DNA of 64,000 bases from Pseudanabaena sp. (GTDB lineage: Bacteria; Cyanobacteriota; Cyanobacteriia; Pseudanabaenales; Pseudanabaenaceae), in NCBI GenBank assembly GCA_003249015.1, contig QBLS01000007.1:139602-203601 (forward strand), read 5' to 3'. The notes under the pieces are model-generated. The model was not told the DNA's origin and searched no databases. It saw only the letters and a list, made by a program, of their open reading frames with translations. Positions 41,828-51,354 of this stretch are shown in pieces; the stretch's first letter is position 1, and every line of letters starts with the position of its first letter. The position numbers and the translations under genes were made by a program.

Positions 41828-42727
41828 ATGCCTCAAACAGTTGCATTCAATCTAGATACTTACCTACGCGATCGCAAGCAAGAAGTTGAAGCTGCCCTCG
41901 ATGCATCGATCGCTATTACCTATCCCGAAAAAATTTATGAATCCATGCGTTACTCGCTCATGGCTGGGGGCAAGCGCTTACGTCCCATCCTCTGTTTAGC
42001 AGCTTGTGAGCTACTAGGAGGCGATCGCGCCGTAGCCATGCCCACCGCCTGCGCGATGGAGATGGTGCATACCATGTCCCTCATCCATGACGACCTACCC
42101 GCAATGGATAATGACGACTTTAGGCGCGGCAAACTGACCAATCACAAAGTCTATGGTGATGATATTGCAATTTTGGCGGGGGATGCCTTACTTGCTTATG
42201 CCTTTGAGTTTATTGCCAAAGAAACAAAGGGAGTCGCAGCGGAACGGATATTACAAACAATTGCCAATCTGGGTAATGCTGTCGCCGCCACAGGCTTAGT
42301 CGGTGGTCAAGTAGTTGATTTGGAATGTGAAGGGCAGCTTGATGTTACTGCTGAAACTTTGACTTTTATCCACATTCACAAGACAGCAGCTTTGCTGAAG
42401 TCCTGTGTCATCTGTGGAGCCTTACTTGCGGGTGCAAATGATACCGACATTGCCCGTCTGTCCACCTATGCTAACAATATTGGCTTAGCTTTCCAGATTA
42501 TTGATGACATTCTCGATATTACGGCTACTTCTGAGCAGCTAGGTAAAACTGCTGGTAAAGATATTGCTGCCCAAAAAGTAACCTATCCGAGTCTGTGGGG
42601 TCTAGAAACTTCCCAGCAAAAAGCCCAAGAGCTGGTGGAACAAGCGAAGTCTCAGCTAGTCAGCTATGGTGATGCGGCTCTGCCACTGATGGCGATCGCT
42701 GATTACATCACCGCCCGCCAAAACTAA
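41828..42727 (+). CDS. crtE: Geranylgeranyl/farnesyl diphosphate synthase
   Basis: 299 residues. Both Asp-rich motifs of trans-prenyltransferases are present: [17 protein letters not shown] with the following FRRGK, and [14 protein letters not shown]. The sequence [21 protein letters not shown] is typical of cyanobacterial GGPP synthase, which feeds carotenoid, chlorophyll and quinone side chains. Chain length is set by residues before the FARM; I infer GGPP from the family, so the symbol is probable. A 13-bp-arm palindrome overlaps its end, and a PAP2-related gene follows closely. Confidence 0.88.
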   Translation: MPQTVAFNLDTYLRDRKQEVEAALDASIAITYPEKIYESMRYSLMAGGKRLRPILCLAACELLGGDRAVAMPTACAMEMVHTMSLIHDDLPAMDNDDFRRGKLTNHKVYGDDIAILAGDALLAYAFEFIAKETKGVAAERILQTIANLGNAVAATGLVGGQVVDLECEGQLDVTAETLTFIHIHKTAALLKSCVICGALLAGANDTDIARLSTYANNIGLAFQIIDDILDITATSEQLGKTAGKDIAAQKVTYPSLWGLETSQQKAQELVEQAKSQLVSYGDAALPLMAIADYITARQN

Positions 42728-42756
42728 ATTGTTTAGCGCCAAGGGCGCTAAACAAT
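42728..42756. terminator. Palindrome between crtE and the PAP2-related gene
   Basis: ATTGTTTAGCGCC-AAG-GGCGCTAAACAAT, perfect, starting one base after the stop. It lies in a 70-base gap and may attenuate rather than end transcription. Confidence 0.7.
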
Positions 42757-42797
42757 TAAAAGTCTCCTTCATCCGAACCCAAACTATTGCAATTGAT

Positions 42798-43238
42798 ATG
42801 AACCTCCATCCACTCGGCGAAATCCTTGACAACCATGTTCTGCTGATTGCTTTATGTTCTAGCCTAACTGCTCAAATTCTGAAAATATTTATTGAGTTAG
42901 CCCAATTTCGCCAATTTAGATTCAAGATTTTGTTTGAGACAGGTGGTATGCCTAGCTCCCACTCAGCTCTAGTTTCAGCTCTAGCCACAGGTATTGGGCG
43001 CACACAGGGCTGGGACACCCCCCAGTTTGCGATCGCCACTGTGTTTGCCTTTATCGTGATGTACGATGCCGCAGGGATTCGCCGCGCCGCAGGTAAGCAA
43101 GCCAAAGTCCTCAATCAAATCATGGTGGAAGTTTTTGAAGAAGAACATGATCCTCTTAAGGAATTACTAGGACATACGCCTGCCCAAGTTGTGGCGGGGT
43201 CAGTTTTAGGCGTATTTTTGATGTGGTATTTTCTGTAA
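42798..43238 (+). CDS. Divergent PAP2-family membrane protein
   Basis: 146 residues from ATG 42798 (M-N-L-H-P-L-G-E-I); a frame from TTG 42729 would run through the palindrome. Three or four hydrophobic helices and the motifs KILFETGGMPSSHSALVSAL, YDAAGIRRAAGKQA and LGHTPAQVVAGSVLG mark the divergent PAP2 (DUF212) family, related to acid phosphatase/VanZ-like phosphatases. Substrate is unknown, perhaps a prenyl or lipid phosphate, which would suit its place 70 bases after a prenyl-diphosphate synthase. That link is inference. Confidence 0.85.
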   Translation: MNLHPLGEILDNHVLLIALCSSLTAQILKIFIELAQFRQFRFKILFETGGMPSSHSALVSALATGIGRTQGWDTPQFAIATVFAFIVMYDAAGIRRAAGKQAKVLNQIMVEVFEEEHDPLKELLGHTPAQVVAGSVLGVFLMWYFL

Positions 43239-43258
43239 GGGCTACGCCATTGTAAATC

Positions 43259-43296
43259 TGATCAAAAAAGCGGCGCACGCGCCGCTTTTTTGATCA
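43259..43296. terminator. Bidirectional terminator
   Basis: TGATCAAAAAAGCGGCGC-AC and complement, with A run and T run, between convergent PAP2-related and hisD genes; it covers the hisD stop. Confidence 0.85.
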
Positions 43297-44589
43297 AGTT
43301 TCTAATCGTAATCTCACCGAATCACCGTGAGAAGTCAAGCCTTCCGCCTCAGTAAGTAAAGCGATCGCCCCAGAGACTTCCTTGAGAGCTTCAGGGCTGT
43401 ACTGAATCAAGCTGGAATGCTTTAAAAAAGTCTCTACCCCCAGTGCTGATGAATAACGCGCACCGCCACAGGTGGGCAGGGTATGGTTGGGACCTGCCAG
43501 ATAGTCACCCACTGCTTCGGGTGTGGAATGTCCTAGAAAAATTGCCCCCGCATGGCGAATTTGTTCAGCTAATTGCCAAGGATCTTCGATCTCTAGTTCT
43601 AAATGTTCAGGTGCAAACTGGTTAGACAGTTCGGCAGCAACACTGAGGCTGTCAACCACCACAATCAATCCGTAATGGGCGATCGCCTTTTCTGTCATCA
43701 GGCGGCGCGGATGATTTTCCAGCATCCGACTTACTTCTTCTGCGACTCGATTGGCAAGGCGAGAGTCATTGGTTAGCAAAATTGATGCTGCCATCTGGTC
43801 ATGTTCGGCTTGGGCAAGCATATCAGCAGCGACATAGGTGGGATTCGCACTCGCATCAGCGATGATCAATACTTCTGATGGCCCCGCGATCGAGTCAATG
43901 CCGACACGACCAAATACCTGTTTCTTGGCAAGGGTGACATAGATATTTCCCGGCCCCGTAATTACATCTACTTTGGGAATGGTTTCTGTGCCGTAGGCAA
44001 GAGCGGCGATCGCCTGCGCCCCACCCACTCGATAAATTTCCTCGACCCCTGCAACCTGTGCGGCGACTAAAATGGCAGGATTGATCGTACGCCCCTGTCC
44101 TGGTGGTGTCACCATCACGATCTTTTTTACCCCTGCAACTTTAGCGGGTACAGCATTCATTAAAACTGTACTAGGATAAGCAGCCTTGCCTCCAGGGATG
44201 TAGATTCCTGCGGCATCTACGGGGGTGTAACGCTTACCTAACACCACATCTTTGTCAGCGAAATGTACCCAACTTTTTGGCACACGCATCCGATGAAATT
44301 CTTCAATTCTTTGGTGCGCTAGTTCAATTGCCTTAAGCAAATCGCCTTTGACTTGCTGATAGGCGGCATCAAGTTCTGACCCACTGACCCGCAATTCAGA
44401 AGCCATAAAGTCCTGCCCATCAAACTCTGAGGTGTAATGGAGGAGAGCATTGTCTCCTTTACGCCGCACGGTTTGGATGATTTCAGTGACTGTAGCTTCC
44501 TTGTGGATCATTTGATCGTCATAGATGCGATCGCAAATCCGCTTGAGTTCGGACTCTGCTTCAGTTCTTTGGGTGACAATTCGTAGCAT
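43294..44589 (-). CDS. hisD: Histidinol dehydrogenase
   Basis: 431 residues from ATG 44589 (M-L-R-I-V-T-Q); an ATG at 44610 would add seven. The family signature is visible as GKAAYPSTVLMNAVPAKVAGV, IDSIAGPSEVLIIAD, the Zn/active-site AQAEHDQMAAS and FAPEHLELE, and GPNHTLPTCGGARYSS. It oxidises histidinol to histidine in two NAD+ steps. It is a single gene, not in a his operon, as usual in cyanobacteria. Confidence 0.96.
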   Translation of the reverse strand: MLRIVTQRTEAESELKRICDRIYDDQMIHKEATVTEIIQTVRRKGDNALLHYTSEFDGQDFMASELRVSGSELDAAYQQVKGDLLKAIELAHQRIEEFHRMRVPKSWVHFADKDVVLGKRYTPVDAAGIYIPGGKAAYPSTVLMNAVPAKVAGVKKIVMVTPPGQGRTINPAILVAAQVAGVEEIYRVGGAQAIAALAYGTETIPKVDVITGPGNIYVTLAKKQVFGRVGIDSIAGPSEVLIIADASANPTYVAADMLAQAEHDQMAASILLTNDSRLANRVAEEVSRMLENHPRRLMTEKAIAHYGLIVVVDSLSVAAELSNQFAPEHLELEIEDPWQLAEQIRHAGAIFLGHSTPEAVGDYLAGPNHTLPTCGGARYSSALGVETFLKHSSLIQYSPEALKEVSGAIALLTEAEGLTSHGDSVRLRLET

Positions 44590-44684
44590 AGATTGTGACG
44601 TAAGAAGCATTGATTAATCCTAGCTTAACCTGTATCTCCTTAACTTGCGTAAACCCAGCCTCAAAATATAGTGGCTTTGTCTAA

Positions 44685-44935
44685 GTACGGCACAAAATTT
44701 ATCAATTCAATAGGTCAGGTAGGGGCAGAGCATTCCCGCCACAATTGACCAATTTACAGACAATTTCAAATTGGGAATGCTCTGCCCTAAACCTTGACAT
44801 CCTGCCCAATGCCCAAACCGCAGGGAGAATTCCTCGGCTATAGCTAAAGAGGGTTGAGCATTTGCAGATCGAGATTTTGGTGTGAAGTTGAAAAATAGCG
44901 GCGCAAATGCTCAACCCCTACAGATTAAATATTGG
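44685..44935. repeat. Double-hairpin interspersed repeat, copy A
   Basis: Hairpin 1 pairs AGGGGCAGAGCATTCC with GGAATGCTCTGCCCT; hairpin 2 pairs GGGTTGAGCATTTGC with GCAAATGCTCAACCC. The left end GTACGGCACAAAATT resembles an inverted form of the right end of copy B (TTTTTTGCCCTGTAC). It aligns along its length with 47169-47435. It fills most of the 456-base gap between hisD and cobD. No gene is seen. Confidence 0.75.
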
Positions 44936-44949
44936 TAAAAGCAATAGCG

Positions 44950-44980
44950 GTGAGTGGCGGCGCGATGCGCCGCCACTCAC
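44950..44980. repeat. GC-core palindrome upstream of cobD
   Basis: GTGAGTGGCGGCGC-GAT-GCGCCGCCACTCAC, perfect, with AGCAA and TTGCT outside. Confidence 0.8.
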
Positions 44981-45045
44981 TTGCTGGGTTTTGAGCGCGA
45001 TCGCGCTCAAATGATCTAGGATTGCTCTAAAAGTGACAGTGAATC

Positions 45046-46155
45046 ATGATTATCGATAATCTCAATAAAAAGTTAGATGAAGCCCGTCCCATTCATGGGG
45101 GAAATCGTCAATGGGCGGCTCAAATTGCGGGTACTAACGCAGAGAGTATTCTCGACTTTTCGGCAAGCATCAATCCCTTAGGTATCCCCAAATCCGCGAT
45201 CGCGGCGATTCAATCCCATTTGCTTGATTTAAGTCATTATCCAGATCCTAGATATACGCTATTTAGAGAAGCGATCGGCGAGTTTCATCAGATCGATCCT
45301 GACTATGTTTTGGCGGGAAATGGCGTGTCTGAGCTATTAACATGGGTGGCTCGCGACTTATCGCATCTGTCGGCAACGGTAATTTTTACGCCCACTTTCA
45401 CGGATTATGATCGCGCTTTAACAGCTTTTAATTGTCAGGTAGAACGCTTCTCTTTGTTATCAGAAAATAACTTTGCAATCAGCCCTCAACTTCCCCAATT
45501 AACTGATACTCACAACAAAGGCATCCTGATTAATAATCCCCATAACCCCACAGGACACTTATTTGATCGAGACAGTCTTTTGCCTTACCTCGATCAATTT
45601 GCACTGGTGGTGATTGATGAAGCCTTTATGGATTTTTTGACAACCGCTCAACAGCAAAGCCTAATAGATTTAGTTCCATTCCATTCCAATTTAGTTATTT
45701 TAAGATCGCTCACTAAGTTTTACAGCTTGCCAGGGTTAAGAATTGGCTATGCGATCGCCCATCCTCAGCGTTTACAAAAGTGGCAAGCATGGCGCGATCC
45801 TTGGTGTGTCAATAATCTAGCAGTGGCGGCTGGCATCGCGATCGTGCAAGATCGTGACTTTCAGCAGCAAACTTGGGATTGGTTGGAACCTGCCAAAGAT
45901 GATTTATTTAATGGATTATCGCAATTAGAGGGGCTAACTCCCTACCCAAATGCCGCAAATTATCTATTAGTTAAAACTGAAGTTGCGGGTTCATATTTGC
46001 AAAGTCAACTTCTTCAAAAGCATCAGATTTTGATTCGCGATTGTCTCAGTTTTCCCGAATTAGGCGATCGCTATTTTCGAGTGGCGGTCAAGCTAAAAAG
46101 TGAAAATCAGCGTCTTTTAGAAGCGCTATCGACGCTGATTCCATTAAAAGAATAA
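45046..46155 (+). CDS. cobD: Threonine-phosphate decarboxylase / HisC-like PLP enzyme
   Basis: 369 residues, fold-type I aminotransferase. Features are IHGGNRQWAAQIAG at the N-terminus (the GGN motif of CobD/CobC), ILDFSASINPLGIP, VLAGNGVSELL, LINNPHNPTG, VIDEAFMDF, and the PLP lysine in ILRSLTKFYSLPGLRIGY. The N-terminal HGG(N/D) and DFSANINP-like motifs favour threonine-phosphate decarboxylase of cobalamin side-chain synthesis over histidinol-phosphate aminotransferase. No cobalamin genes or riboswitch are adjacent, so the symbol is a family-based inference. Confidence 0.82.
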   Translation: MIIDNLNKKLDEARPIHGGNRQWAAQIAGTNAESILDFSASINPLGIPKSAIAAIQSHLLDLSHYPDPRYTLFREAIGEFHQIDPDYVLAGNGVSELLTWVARDLSHLSATVIFTPTFTDYDRALTAFNCQVERFSLLSENNFAISPQLPQLTDTHNKGILINNPHNPTGHLFDRDSLLPYLDQFALVVIDEAFMDFLTTAQQQSLIDLVPFHSNLVILRSLTKFYSLPGLRIGYAIAHPQRLQKWQAWRDPWCVNNLAVAAGIAIVQDRDFQQQTWDWLEPAKDDLFNGLSQLEGLTPYPNAANYLLVKTEVAGSYLQSQLLQKHQILIRDCLSFPELGDRYFRVAVKLKSENQRLLEALSTLIPLKE

Positions 46156-46201
46156 GTTGGGGCTTCGGCTCTGTTCACGTTGGTTTCGCCTAGCTAGAGA
46201 A

Positions 46202-46254
46202 GGCTTCGACTTCGCTCAGCCAGCAATATAGGTTGGCTGAGCGAAGTCGAAGCC
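46202..46254. terminator. Bidirectional terminator stem
   Basis: GGCTTCGACTTCGCTCAGCCA and perfect complement around GCAATATAGGT, between convergent cobD and transporter genes. Confidence 0.75.
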
Positions 46255-46261
46255 CTGCCAA

Positions 46262-47143
46262 TTAAACTGCTTCAACGCTATCTGTCTTAGTTAACCTTTT
46301 GCCAAAGAAAATCGCCGCAAAGCCTGTCAAGTACATAAACAAACTATAAATCGCCGCAGGAATTGCCATGTCCTGATTGCCCAATATTCCAGCGGTAATC
46401 GCGATCGCTAAAGTTCCATTTTGAATACCCACTTCAATTGCGATACAGATTTGTTGCGGTGAGCTTAGCTTGAGCAACTTACTGATGCCGAAACCTGCTG
46501 CCATCGAAAATAAATTTAATAAAATCACCCCAGCCCCCGCTTGCACGATAAACTCAGGCAATCGACTCCACTCCCGAATCACCAAAATCAAAATAATTAG
46601 AGCCAGAAAAGCGATCGCAAGGCGACTGGTTACTTTTTCCAGTTTTCTGGCGATCTCAGGAAATTGATATTGTACATACATCCCAATTGCAATAGGGATA
46701 ATCGTAATTAAAAAGATTTGTCCCATAGTTGAACCAATGGGCAGAGAGATCGCGGCACTTTGTCCGAGAAAATGATTGAGAGCTAGATTTGCTAGTAGGG
46801 GAATGGTGAAGATGGTAATGATGCTGCTACAGACTGTCAAAGTGACCGATAGCGCCACATCTCCGCCCGCTAAATAGGTAATCATATTTGACGATACTCC
46901 CCCAGGGGCGATCGCAATCATCATCAGTCCCACTGCGATTGCGGGCGGCATCGATACAATTTGGGTAATCGCAAAGCCAATAATTGGCAAGAGGACAATT
47001 TGGCTAAGGAGTCCAATCGCAACTGCTTTGGGTTGCTGGGTAATTCTTTGAAAATCCTCTTTTTTGAGGGATAGACCCATCCCTAACATGATCAAGGCTA
47101 GGGCGATCGGCAAAATCAGCGTGGTAAAAATACTTTCTTGCAT
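46262..47143 (-). CDS. Bile acid:Na+ symporter (BASS) family transporter
   Basis: 293 residues with about nine to ten hydrophobic helices. BASS-family stretches include LIMLGMGLSLKKEDF, IAIAPGGVSSNMITYLAGGD (the conserved crossover with Asn/Glu-rich sodium site) and VGIQNGTLAIAITAG. Plant and cyanobacterial members move organic anions such as pyruvate or 2-keto acids with Na+; the substrate here is unknown. It is followed upstream by repeat copy B and nadC. Confidence 0.9.
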   Translation of the reverse strand: MQESIFTTLILPIALALIMLGMGLSLKKEDFQRITQQPKAVAIGLLSQIVLLPIIGFAITQIVSMPPAIAVGLMMIAIAPGGVSSNMITYLAGGDVALSVTLTVCSSIITIFTIPLLANLALNHFLGQSAAISLPIGSTMGQIFLITIIPIAIGMYVQYQFPEIARKLEKVTSRLAIAFLALIILILVIREWSRLPEFIVQAGAGVILLNLFSMAAGFGISKLLKLSSPQQICIAIEVGIQNGTLAIAITAGILGNQDMAIPAAIYSLFMYLTGFAAIFFGKRLTKTDSVEAV

Positions 47144-47168
47144 GGGAAGTGATTTAGGATGTAATTAC

Positions 47169-47435
47169 AAGACAAAATTTGTCAATTCAATATTTCAAGT
47201 CAAGTAGGGGCAGAGCATTCCTGTCACAATTGACAAATTTACAGACAATCTCAAATTAGGAATGCTCTGCCCTAGCCCTTCAACATTTGCACGATACATC
47301 TAACCGCAGGGAAAATTTATCGGCTATGGCAAAGAGGGTTTAGCATTTGCAGATCGAGATTTCGATGGGGAGTTGGGAAATGGTAGCGCAAATGCTAAAC
47401 CCCTACGGGCATTTGTTGAATTTTTTGCCCTGTAC
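47169..47435. repeat. Double-hairpin interspersed repeat, copy B
   Basis: Matches copy A at 44685-44935: GTAGGGGCAGAGCATTCC...GGAATGCTCTGCCCTA, then GGCTATGGCAAAGAGGGTT, GCATTTGCAGATCGAGATTT and CGCAAATGCTAAACCCCTAC. The right end TTTTTTGCCCTGTAC mirrors the left end of copy A, so each copy keeps one terminal repeat. It fills the nadC-transporter gap. Confidence 0.75.
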
Positions 47436-47441
47436 TAAGGG

Positions 47442-48308
47442 TTAGGATTTGATTCGCATACTGATATCCAACCAAGGCGATCGCGTCACCATTGCCGAAG
47501 TAGAAATGTAATCCATACCCAACTCCGCAACTTGAGCAATCGTTGTCAGGGTAATGTTTCCCGAAGCTTCAATCTTGATGTGAGGACTATGGGCGCGAAT
47601 TAACGCGATCGCTTCCCGCATAGTTTCGATGGGCATATTGTCGAGCATGATTACATCGACATCCAATTCCATAGCTTCCTTAACTTGAGCGATCGTCTCA
47701 GTTTCCACCTCAATCGCTGTCGTAAAGGGAATATTAGCGCGAACCCTGTGGACAGCTTCTGTAATGTTGCCCGCAGCGGCAATGTGATTGTCTTTCAGCA
47801 TTACGGCATCATCGAGTCCGTAGCGATGGTTAATTGCACCGCCAATATAGATTGCATATTTTTCTAGACTTCGCATTCCAGGGATGGTCTTGCGCGTGTC
47901 AACTAAACGAACTTGGTGGGAGCTAGCAGTATTGGCGATCGCCTTAATGTAAGTTGCGGTCGCCGTGGCAATCCCTGATAGTCGCATTACTAGATTTAGC
48001 GCCACCCGCTCTCCCATGAGCAGAGTCGCCAAACTAGTGTTAATTTCAGCGATGACTTCCCCAGATTTAACGGCTCTGCCATCTTTGGCGATTGCCTCAA
48101 ACTTCGCCGATGGATCTAGTAGTTGAAAAACTCTGGCGGCAACGGGTAAACCTGCGACTATGCCATCCGCCTTAGCAATCCACACTGCCTTGCCGATGGG
48201 AGAGTTTCCATCGGGAAATAAGCCACTGGTGCTGCGATCACCACGTCCAATGTCTTCACGCAACCAATCAGCAAGGATAGGATCGAGGACGATAAAAGGA
48301 GGAAGCAT
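47442..48308 (-). CDS. nadC: Nicotinate-nucleotide pyrophosphorylase (carboxylating)
   Basis: 288 residues, type II phosphoribosyltransferase. Signatures are REDIGRGDRSTSG, MRLSGIATATATY, the active-site VRLVDTRKTIPGMRSLEKYA, GGAINHRYGLDDAVMLKDNH and IKIEASGNITL. It makes nicotinate mononucleotide from quinolinate and PRPP in NAD synthesis. Length is normal. It is on the same strand as guaA with a 60-base gap holding a palindrome. Confidence 0.96.
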   Translation of the reverse strand: MLPPFIVLDPILADWLREDIGRGDRSTSGLFPDGNSPIGKAVWIAKADGIVAGLPVAARVFQLLDPSAKFEAIAKDGRAVKSGEVIAEINTSLATLLMGERVALNLVMRLSGIATATATYIKAIANTASSHQVRLVDTRKTIPGMRSLEKYAIYIGGAINHRYGLDDAVMLKDNHIAAAGNITEAVHRVRANIPFTTAIEVETETIAQVKEAMELDVDVIMLDNMPIETMREAIALIRAHSPHIKIEASGNITLTTIAQVAELGMDYISTSAMVTRSPWLDISMRIKS

Positions 48309-48337
48309 AGTACACCTAAATTCTTTAAGACTTAATT

Positions 48338-48366
48338 AAGAGGCTGCGCCACAGGCGCAGCCTCTT
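48338..48366 (-). terminator. Stem-loop after guaA
   Basis: AAGAGGCTGCGCC-ACA-GGCGCAGCCTCTT, perfect. Its flanking T run is on the plus strand, so as a guaA terminator (minus) it lacks a strong U tract. Confidence 0.6.
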
Positions 48367-48369
48367 TTT

Positions 48370-50043
48370 TTATTCCCATTCAATCGTGCCAGGGGGCTTG
48401 GAGGTAATGTCTAAGACGACGCGATTTACCCCTTCCACTTCATTGACGATGCGATTGGAAATAGTTTCTAGTAATTCATAGGGAACTCTTGCCCAGTCCG
48501 CAGTCATGCCATCCTCACTAGTGACTAAGCGCAAGACCACAGGATGGGAATAGGTGCGCTTGTCACCCATAACCCCCACACTGCGAACGGTCGGTAAAAG
48601 TACCGCAAAAGCTTGCCAAAGCTTGTTGTACTGACCAGAGCGGTTGACTTCTTGACGCACAATTAAATCAGCATCACGTAAAGTATTTAAGCGATCGCTA
48701 GTAATTTCGCCGATGATTCTAATTGCCAATCCAGGACCAGGGAAAGGCTGACGCTTGACAATCTCTTCGGGCAGTCCGAGGGCTGTCCCTACTTTGCGAA
48801 CTTCATCTTTAAATAACTTACGCAATGGCTCCACTAGGGTAAAGCGCAGATTGTCAGGCAATCCACCGACATTGTGATGGCTCTTGATCTTGACAGCGAC
48901 ACGTTTACCCGTCACAGGGTCAGCATTGGTATCCGCCGATTCGATCACATCAGGATAGAGCGTACCCTGAGCCAAAAAGTCAAAGGGCCCAAGGCGCTGT
49001 GACTCTTCTTCAAATACTTTGATAAATTCATAGCCAATTAGTTTACGCTTTTGCTCTGGCTCAGTGATGCCTTCTAGCTGCTTTAAGAAGCGATCGCGGG
49101 CATTGACATATTCCACATGAATATGGAACTGTTCTTCAAAAAGTTTGACTAAACGCTCTGGCTCTAGCTTTCGCATAAAACCTTGATCAATGAACATACA
49201 GGTTAATTGATCACCGATCGCTCTATGCAATAGAAAGGCAAGTGTGGAAGAATCAACGCCGCCTGAAAGTGCTAATAAAACGCTCTTCTCACCAACCTGT
49301 GCGCGAATTTCTCTAATTGAGTTTTCAATAAAAGCATCCGTCGTCCAGCTTGGTTCACAACCACAGATGTGATACACAAAATTGCGAATCATCGCCATCC
49401 CACCTGCGGAATGCACCACTTCAGGATGGAACTGCACACCATAGAGTTTTCTGACATGATCGGCGATCGCCGCACAGGGAGTATTAGCAGTATGCGCCAA
49501 GATTTCAAAGCCTTTGGGCAAGTCGATCACCGAGTCCCCATGACTCATCCACATGGTGACTCCCGTATCTACGTTAGTCAGTAAATCAGTGGGATCATCA
49601 ATTTGTAATTCGGCTTTGCCATATTCCCCGCGATCGGCTCGTTCCACCGAGCCGCCCAGTTGCTTTGCCATCAATTGCATTCCGTAGCAAACTCCCAAAA
49701 TGGGGATGCCCAGTTCAAAAATTGCGGGATCGCATTGGGGAGCGCCTTCGTCATAGACAGAATTGGGTCCCCCCGATAAGATGATCCCTTTAGGGCTCAG
49801 TTTCAGTAAATCTTCGGCTGTTATGTGATAAGTTAAAACTTCAGAATAAACTTGTGTCTCGCGGATGCGGCGAGCAATTAACTCCGAGTATTGGGAGCCA
49901 AAATCAAGAATGGCGATCATTGAGCGGCTGTTTAATTTGTCTGTGGTACTGTCAGATATTTGATCAAGGGATTCTCTTATACTAGAAGAAAGTGTTTCTT
50001 CAAGAATTTGCGCGTTGGATGATGTTGGAGGGGAAGAAACCAC
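48370..50043 (-). CDS. guaA: GMP synthase (glutamine-hydrolysing)
   Basis: 557 residues. The class I amidotransferase has nucleophile Cys in [10 protein letters not shown] and His/Glu in QFHPEV. The ATP pyrophosphatase has the P-loop [11 protein letters not shown], and the dimerisation domain ends in PPGTIEWE. It converts XMP to GMP. The first 41 residues (Ser/Thr-rich) precede the conserved start [13 protein letters not shown] 49920 could be used instead, but cyanobacterial orthologues often carry such an extension. Confidence 0.96.
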   Translation of the reverse strand: MVSSPPTSSNAQILEETLSSSIRESLDQISDSTTDKLNSRSMIAILDFGSQYSELIARRIRETQVYSEVLTYHITAEDLLKLSPKGIILSGGPNSVYDEGAPQCDPAIFELGIPILGVCYGMQLMAKQLGGSVERADRGEYGKAELQIDDPTDLLTNVDTGVTMWMSHGDSVIDLPKGFEILAHTANTPCAAIADHVRKLYGVQFHPEVVHSAGGMAMIRNFVYHICGCEPSWTTDAFIENSIREIRAQVGEKSVLLALSGGVDSSTLAFLLHRAIGDQLTCMFIDQGFMRKLEPERLVKLFEEQFHIHVEYVNARDRFLKQLEGITEPEQKRKLIGYEFIKVFEEESQRLGPFDFLAQGTLYPDVIESADTNADPVTGKRVAVKIKSHHNVGGLPDNLRFTLVEPLRKLFKDEVRKVGTALGLPEEIVKRQPFPGPGLAIRIIGEITSDRLNTLRDADLIVRQEVNRSGQYNKLWQAFAVLLPTVRSVGVMGDKRTYSHPVVLRLVTSEDGMTADWARVPYELLETISNRIVNEVEGVNRVVLDITSKPPGTIEWE

Positions 50044-50123
50044 AGTAGATACCTCTATCTTAATGAGATAGCAAAAAACTTTCGGTAAGCCTATCGCCGC
50101 GAAAAAAAGTAGCTATTCGTACA

Positions 50124-50744
50124 ATGCTATCAAACCCACACCTATTTATGAATAAGTTTATGCATAAGTTTATAAATTTCAAGTATCCCCAAAGCTTGGC
50201 TAAAGTGTTTATGGGAATAGGCTTGTCAGCTTTTGCCCTCATCCCCACATCTTTGGGCGCTGTGCAACTTCGGGATGGTAAAACTTATTTTGTGCAGTTG
50301 CCGATGCTACTGGGCGCAGAGACAACCAGAAATAGCGTCTATGTCTCTGGCGCTACCTATTACTTTGCAATTTCCCTGCCAGCAAATATGGGCGAACCAT
50401 TACAAAAGATTGAAATTTCTCAAACTGAGGGATTCGAGACAATTGGCTTTATTGGCGATCGCACTGTGACTTATTTACAAACCGAGGCTGGTCGCTCGGA
50501 AGTTCGGAGCAAAACTGAAATTACGCGAAAAGAAGGAAGCGATCGCCCCACGATCTCCGTCAGCTTTGACTCCCCCCTTCCTGCTGACAGTCAAGGCAAG
50601 CTGATCATTGGTTTGCGCCCCGTCCATAACCCTCGCTACGATGGGGTTTACCTATTTGGCGTGACCGCATCTCCCCAAGGCGATCGCCCTAATTCTCAAT
50701 TTTTAGGTTACGGCAGGCTAAGCTTCTACAGTTCGTTCCATTAA
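50124..50744 (+). CDS. DUF2808 exported protein
   Basis: 206 residues with a signal-like segment (AKVFMGIGLSAFALIPTSLG, about 30-49); ATGs at 50148 and 50160 would shorten the leader. The mature part matches the cyanobacterial DUF2808 family: GATYYFAISLPANMGEPLQKIEISQ, SFDSPLPADSQGKLIIGLRPVHNPRYDGVYLFGVTA-type order, all beta. Periplasmic or surface location is likely; function unknown. Its last 99 bases recur in diverged form before gvpK (55162-55260), outside the inserted phosphatase block. Confidence 0.85.
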   Translation: MLSNPHLFMNKFMHKFINFKYPQSLAKVFMGIGLSAFALIPTSLGAVQLRDGKTYFVQLPMLLGAETTRNSVYVSGATYYFAISLPANMGEPLQKIEISQTEGFETIGFIGDRTVTYLQTEAGRSEVRSKTEITRKEGSDRPTISVSFDSPLPADSQGKLIIGLRPVHNPRYDGVYLFGVTASPQGDRPNSQFLGYGRLSFYSSFH

Positions 50745-50773
50745 GTAGCCAATAACCGCTAGTAATGATAGCC
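50646..50773 (+). repeat. Left direct repeat (DUF2808 end plus relic of gvpK start)
   Basis: 128 bases aligned gap-free with 55162-55289, about 18 mismatches by hand (about 86% identity). After the TAA, the bases AATAACCGCTAGTAATGATAGCC correspond to the first codons of gvpK in the right copy, so gvpK once followed directly here. Confidence 0.88.
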
Positions 50774-50788
50774 GCAGATACTTTGTTA

Positions 50789-50831
50789 AAAGATTAGTGG
50801 CGCGGCGCTTTGCGCCGCGCCACTAATCTTT
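50789..50831. terminator. Palindromic terminator after DUF2808
   Basis: AAAGATTAGTGGCGCGGCGC-TTT and perfect complement, 45 bases after the stop. Confidence 0.75.
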
Positions 50832-51221
50832 GGGTTTGTATGTCTATTCTTTCGGTAGAAAGAGAATAAACAAAAACAAGATGGAATGCCATCTCTATGA
50901 TTTTGTATTTTGATAATTGATTTTACTATGACAATACTAAGCCTCAACGGAAATTACATTGAGGTTATATAGAAGCCTACAGTCTTGTTAGTTCGTGTAA
51001 CCAGATGATTAGTGGCAATTATTCCCGCTACTACTGGCTTCTGGTTTTAGTTCGTATTAATACAAATGACTATAAGTATTATTACTTTAATGATTTTAAA
51101 TAGTTATAGGTATAATTACTTTAATAGCTTAGATCATTAAGGCTATTATCCAATTTATTAGTAATAATCCTGATTTAGTCATAGATTACAAGCTGATTTG
51201 GATATAAATATTAATAGGTGG
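50832..51221. other. Non-coding leader of the phosphatase gene
   Basis: 390 AT-rich bases with short repeats of ATAGTTATAGGTATAATTACTTTAAT type (about 51069-51125). No gene is supported. TAGTTATAGGTATAAT near 51100-51115 could hold a -10 hexamer (TATAAT), but no matching -35 is clear. Confidence 0.4.
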
Positions 51222-51262
51222 CTTAACTATTTTTTAGACAAGAAATAATGGTTTCTTAACCT
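51222..51262 (+). promoter_or_regulatory. Candidate Pho box
   Basis: CTTAACTA (51222) and CTTAACCT (51255) both match YTTAAYYW fully and are 33 bases, three 11-bp periods, apart. The phased octamers between are TTTAGACA (6/8) and AATAATGG (poor). The box lies 93 bases before the phosphatase start. Confidence 0.5.
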
Positions 51263-51354
51263 CAGAATGTGAGGATCAATACAGGTTTAAAGATTTGATG
51301 ACTTATGTCTGATTTCAATCTTTATCCCTAAAGAATCCCCTTGAGGCTAAATCG

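Noticed and set aside
44590..45045. Cobalamin riboswitch upstream of cobD
   Set aside because: The region is filled by the double-hairpin repeat and a GC-core palindrome; no B12-box-like GCCACTG motif in a fitting context was found.
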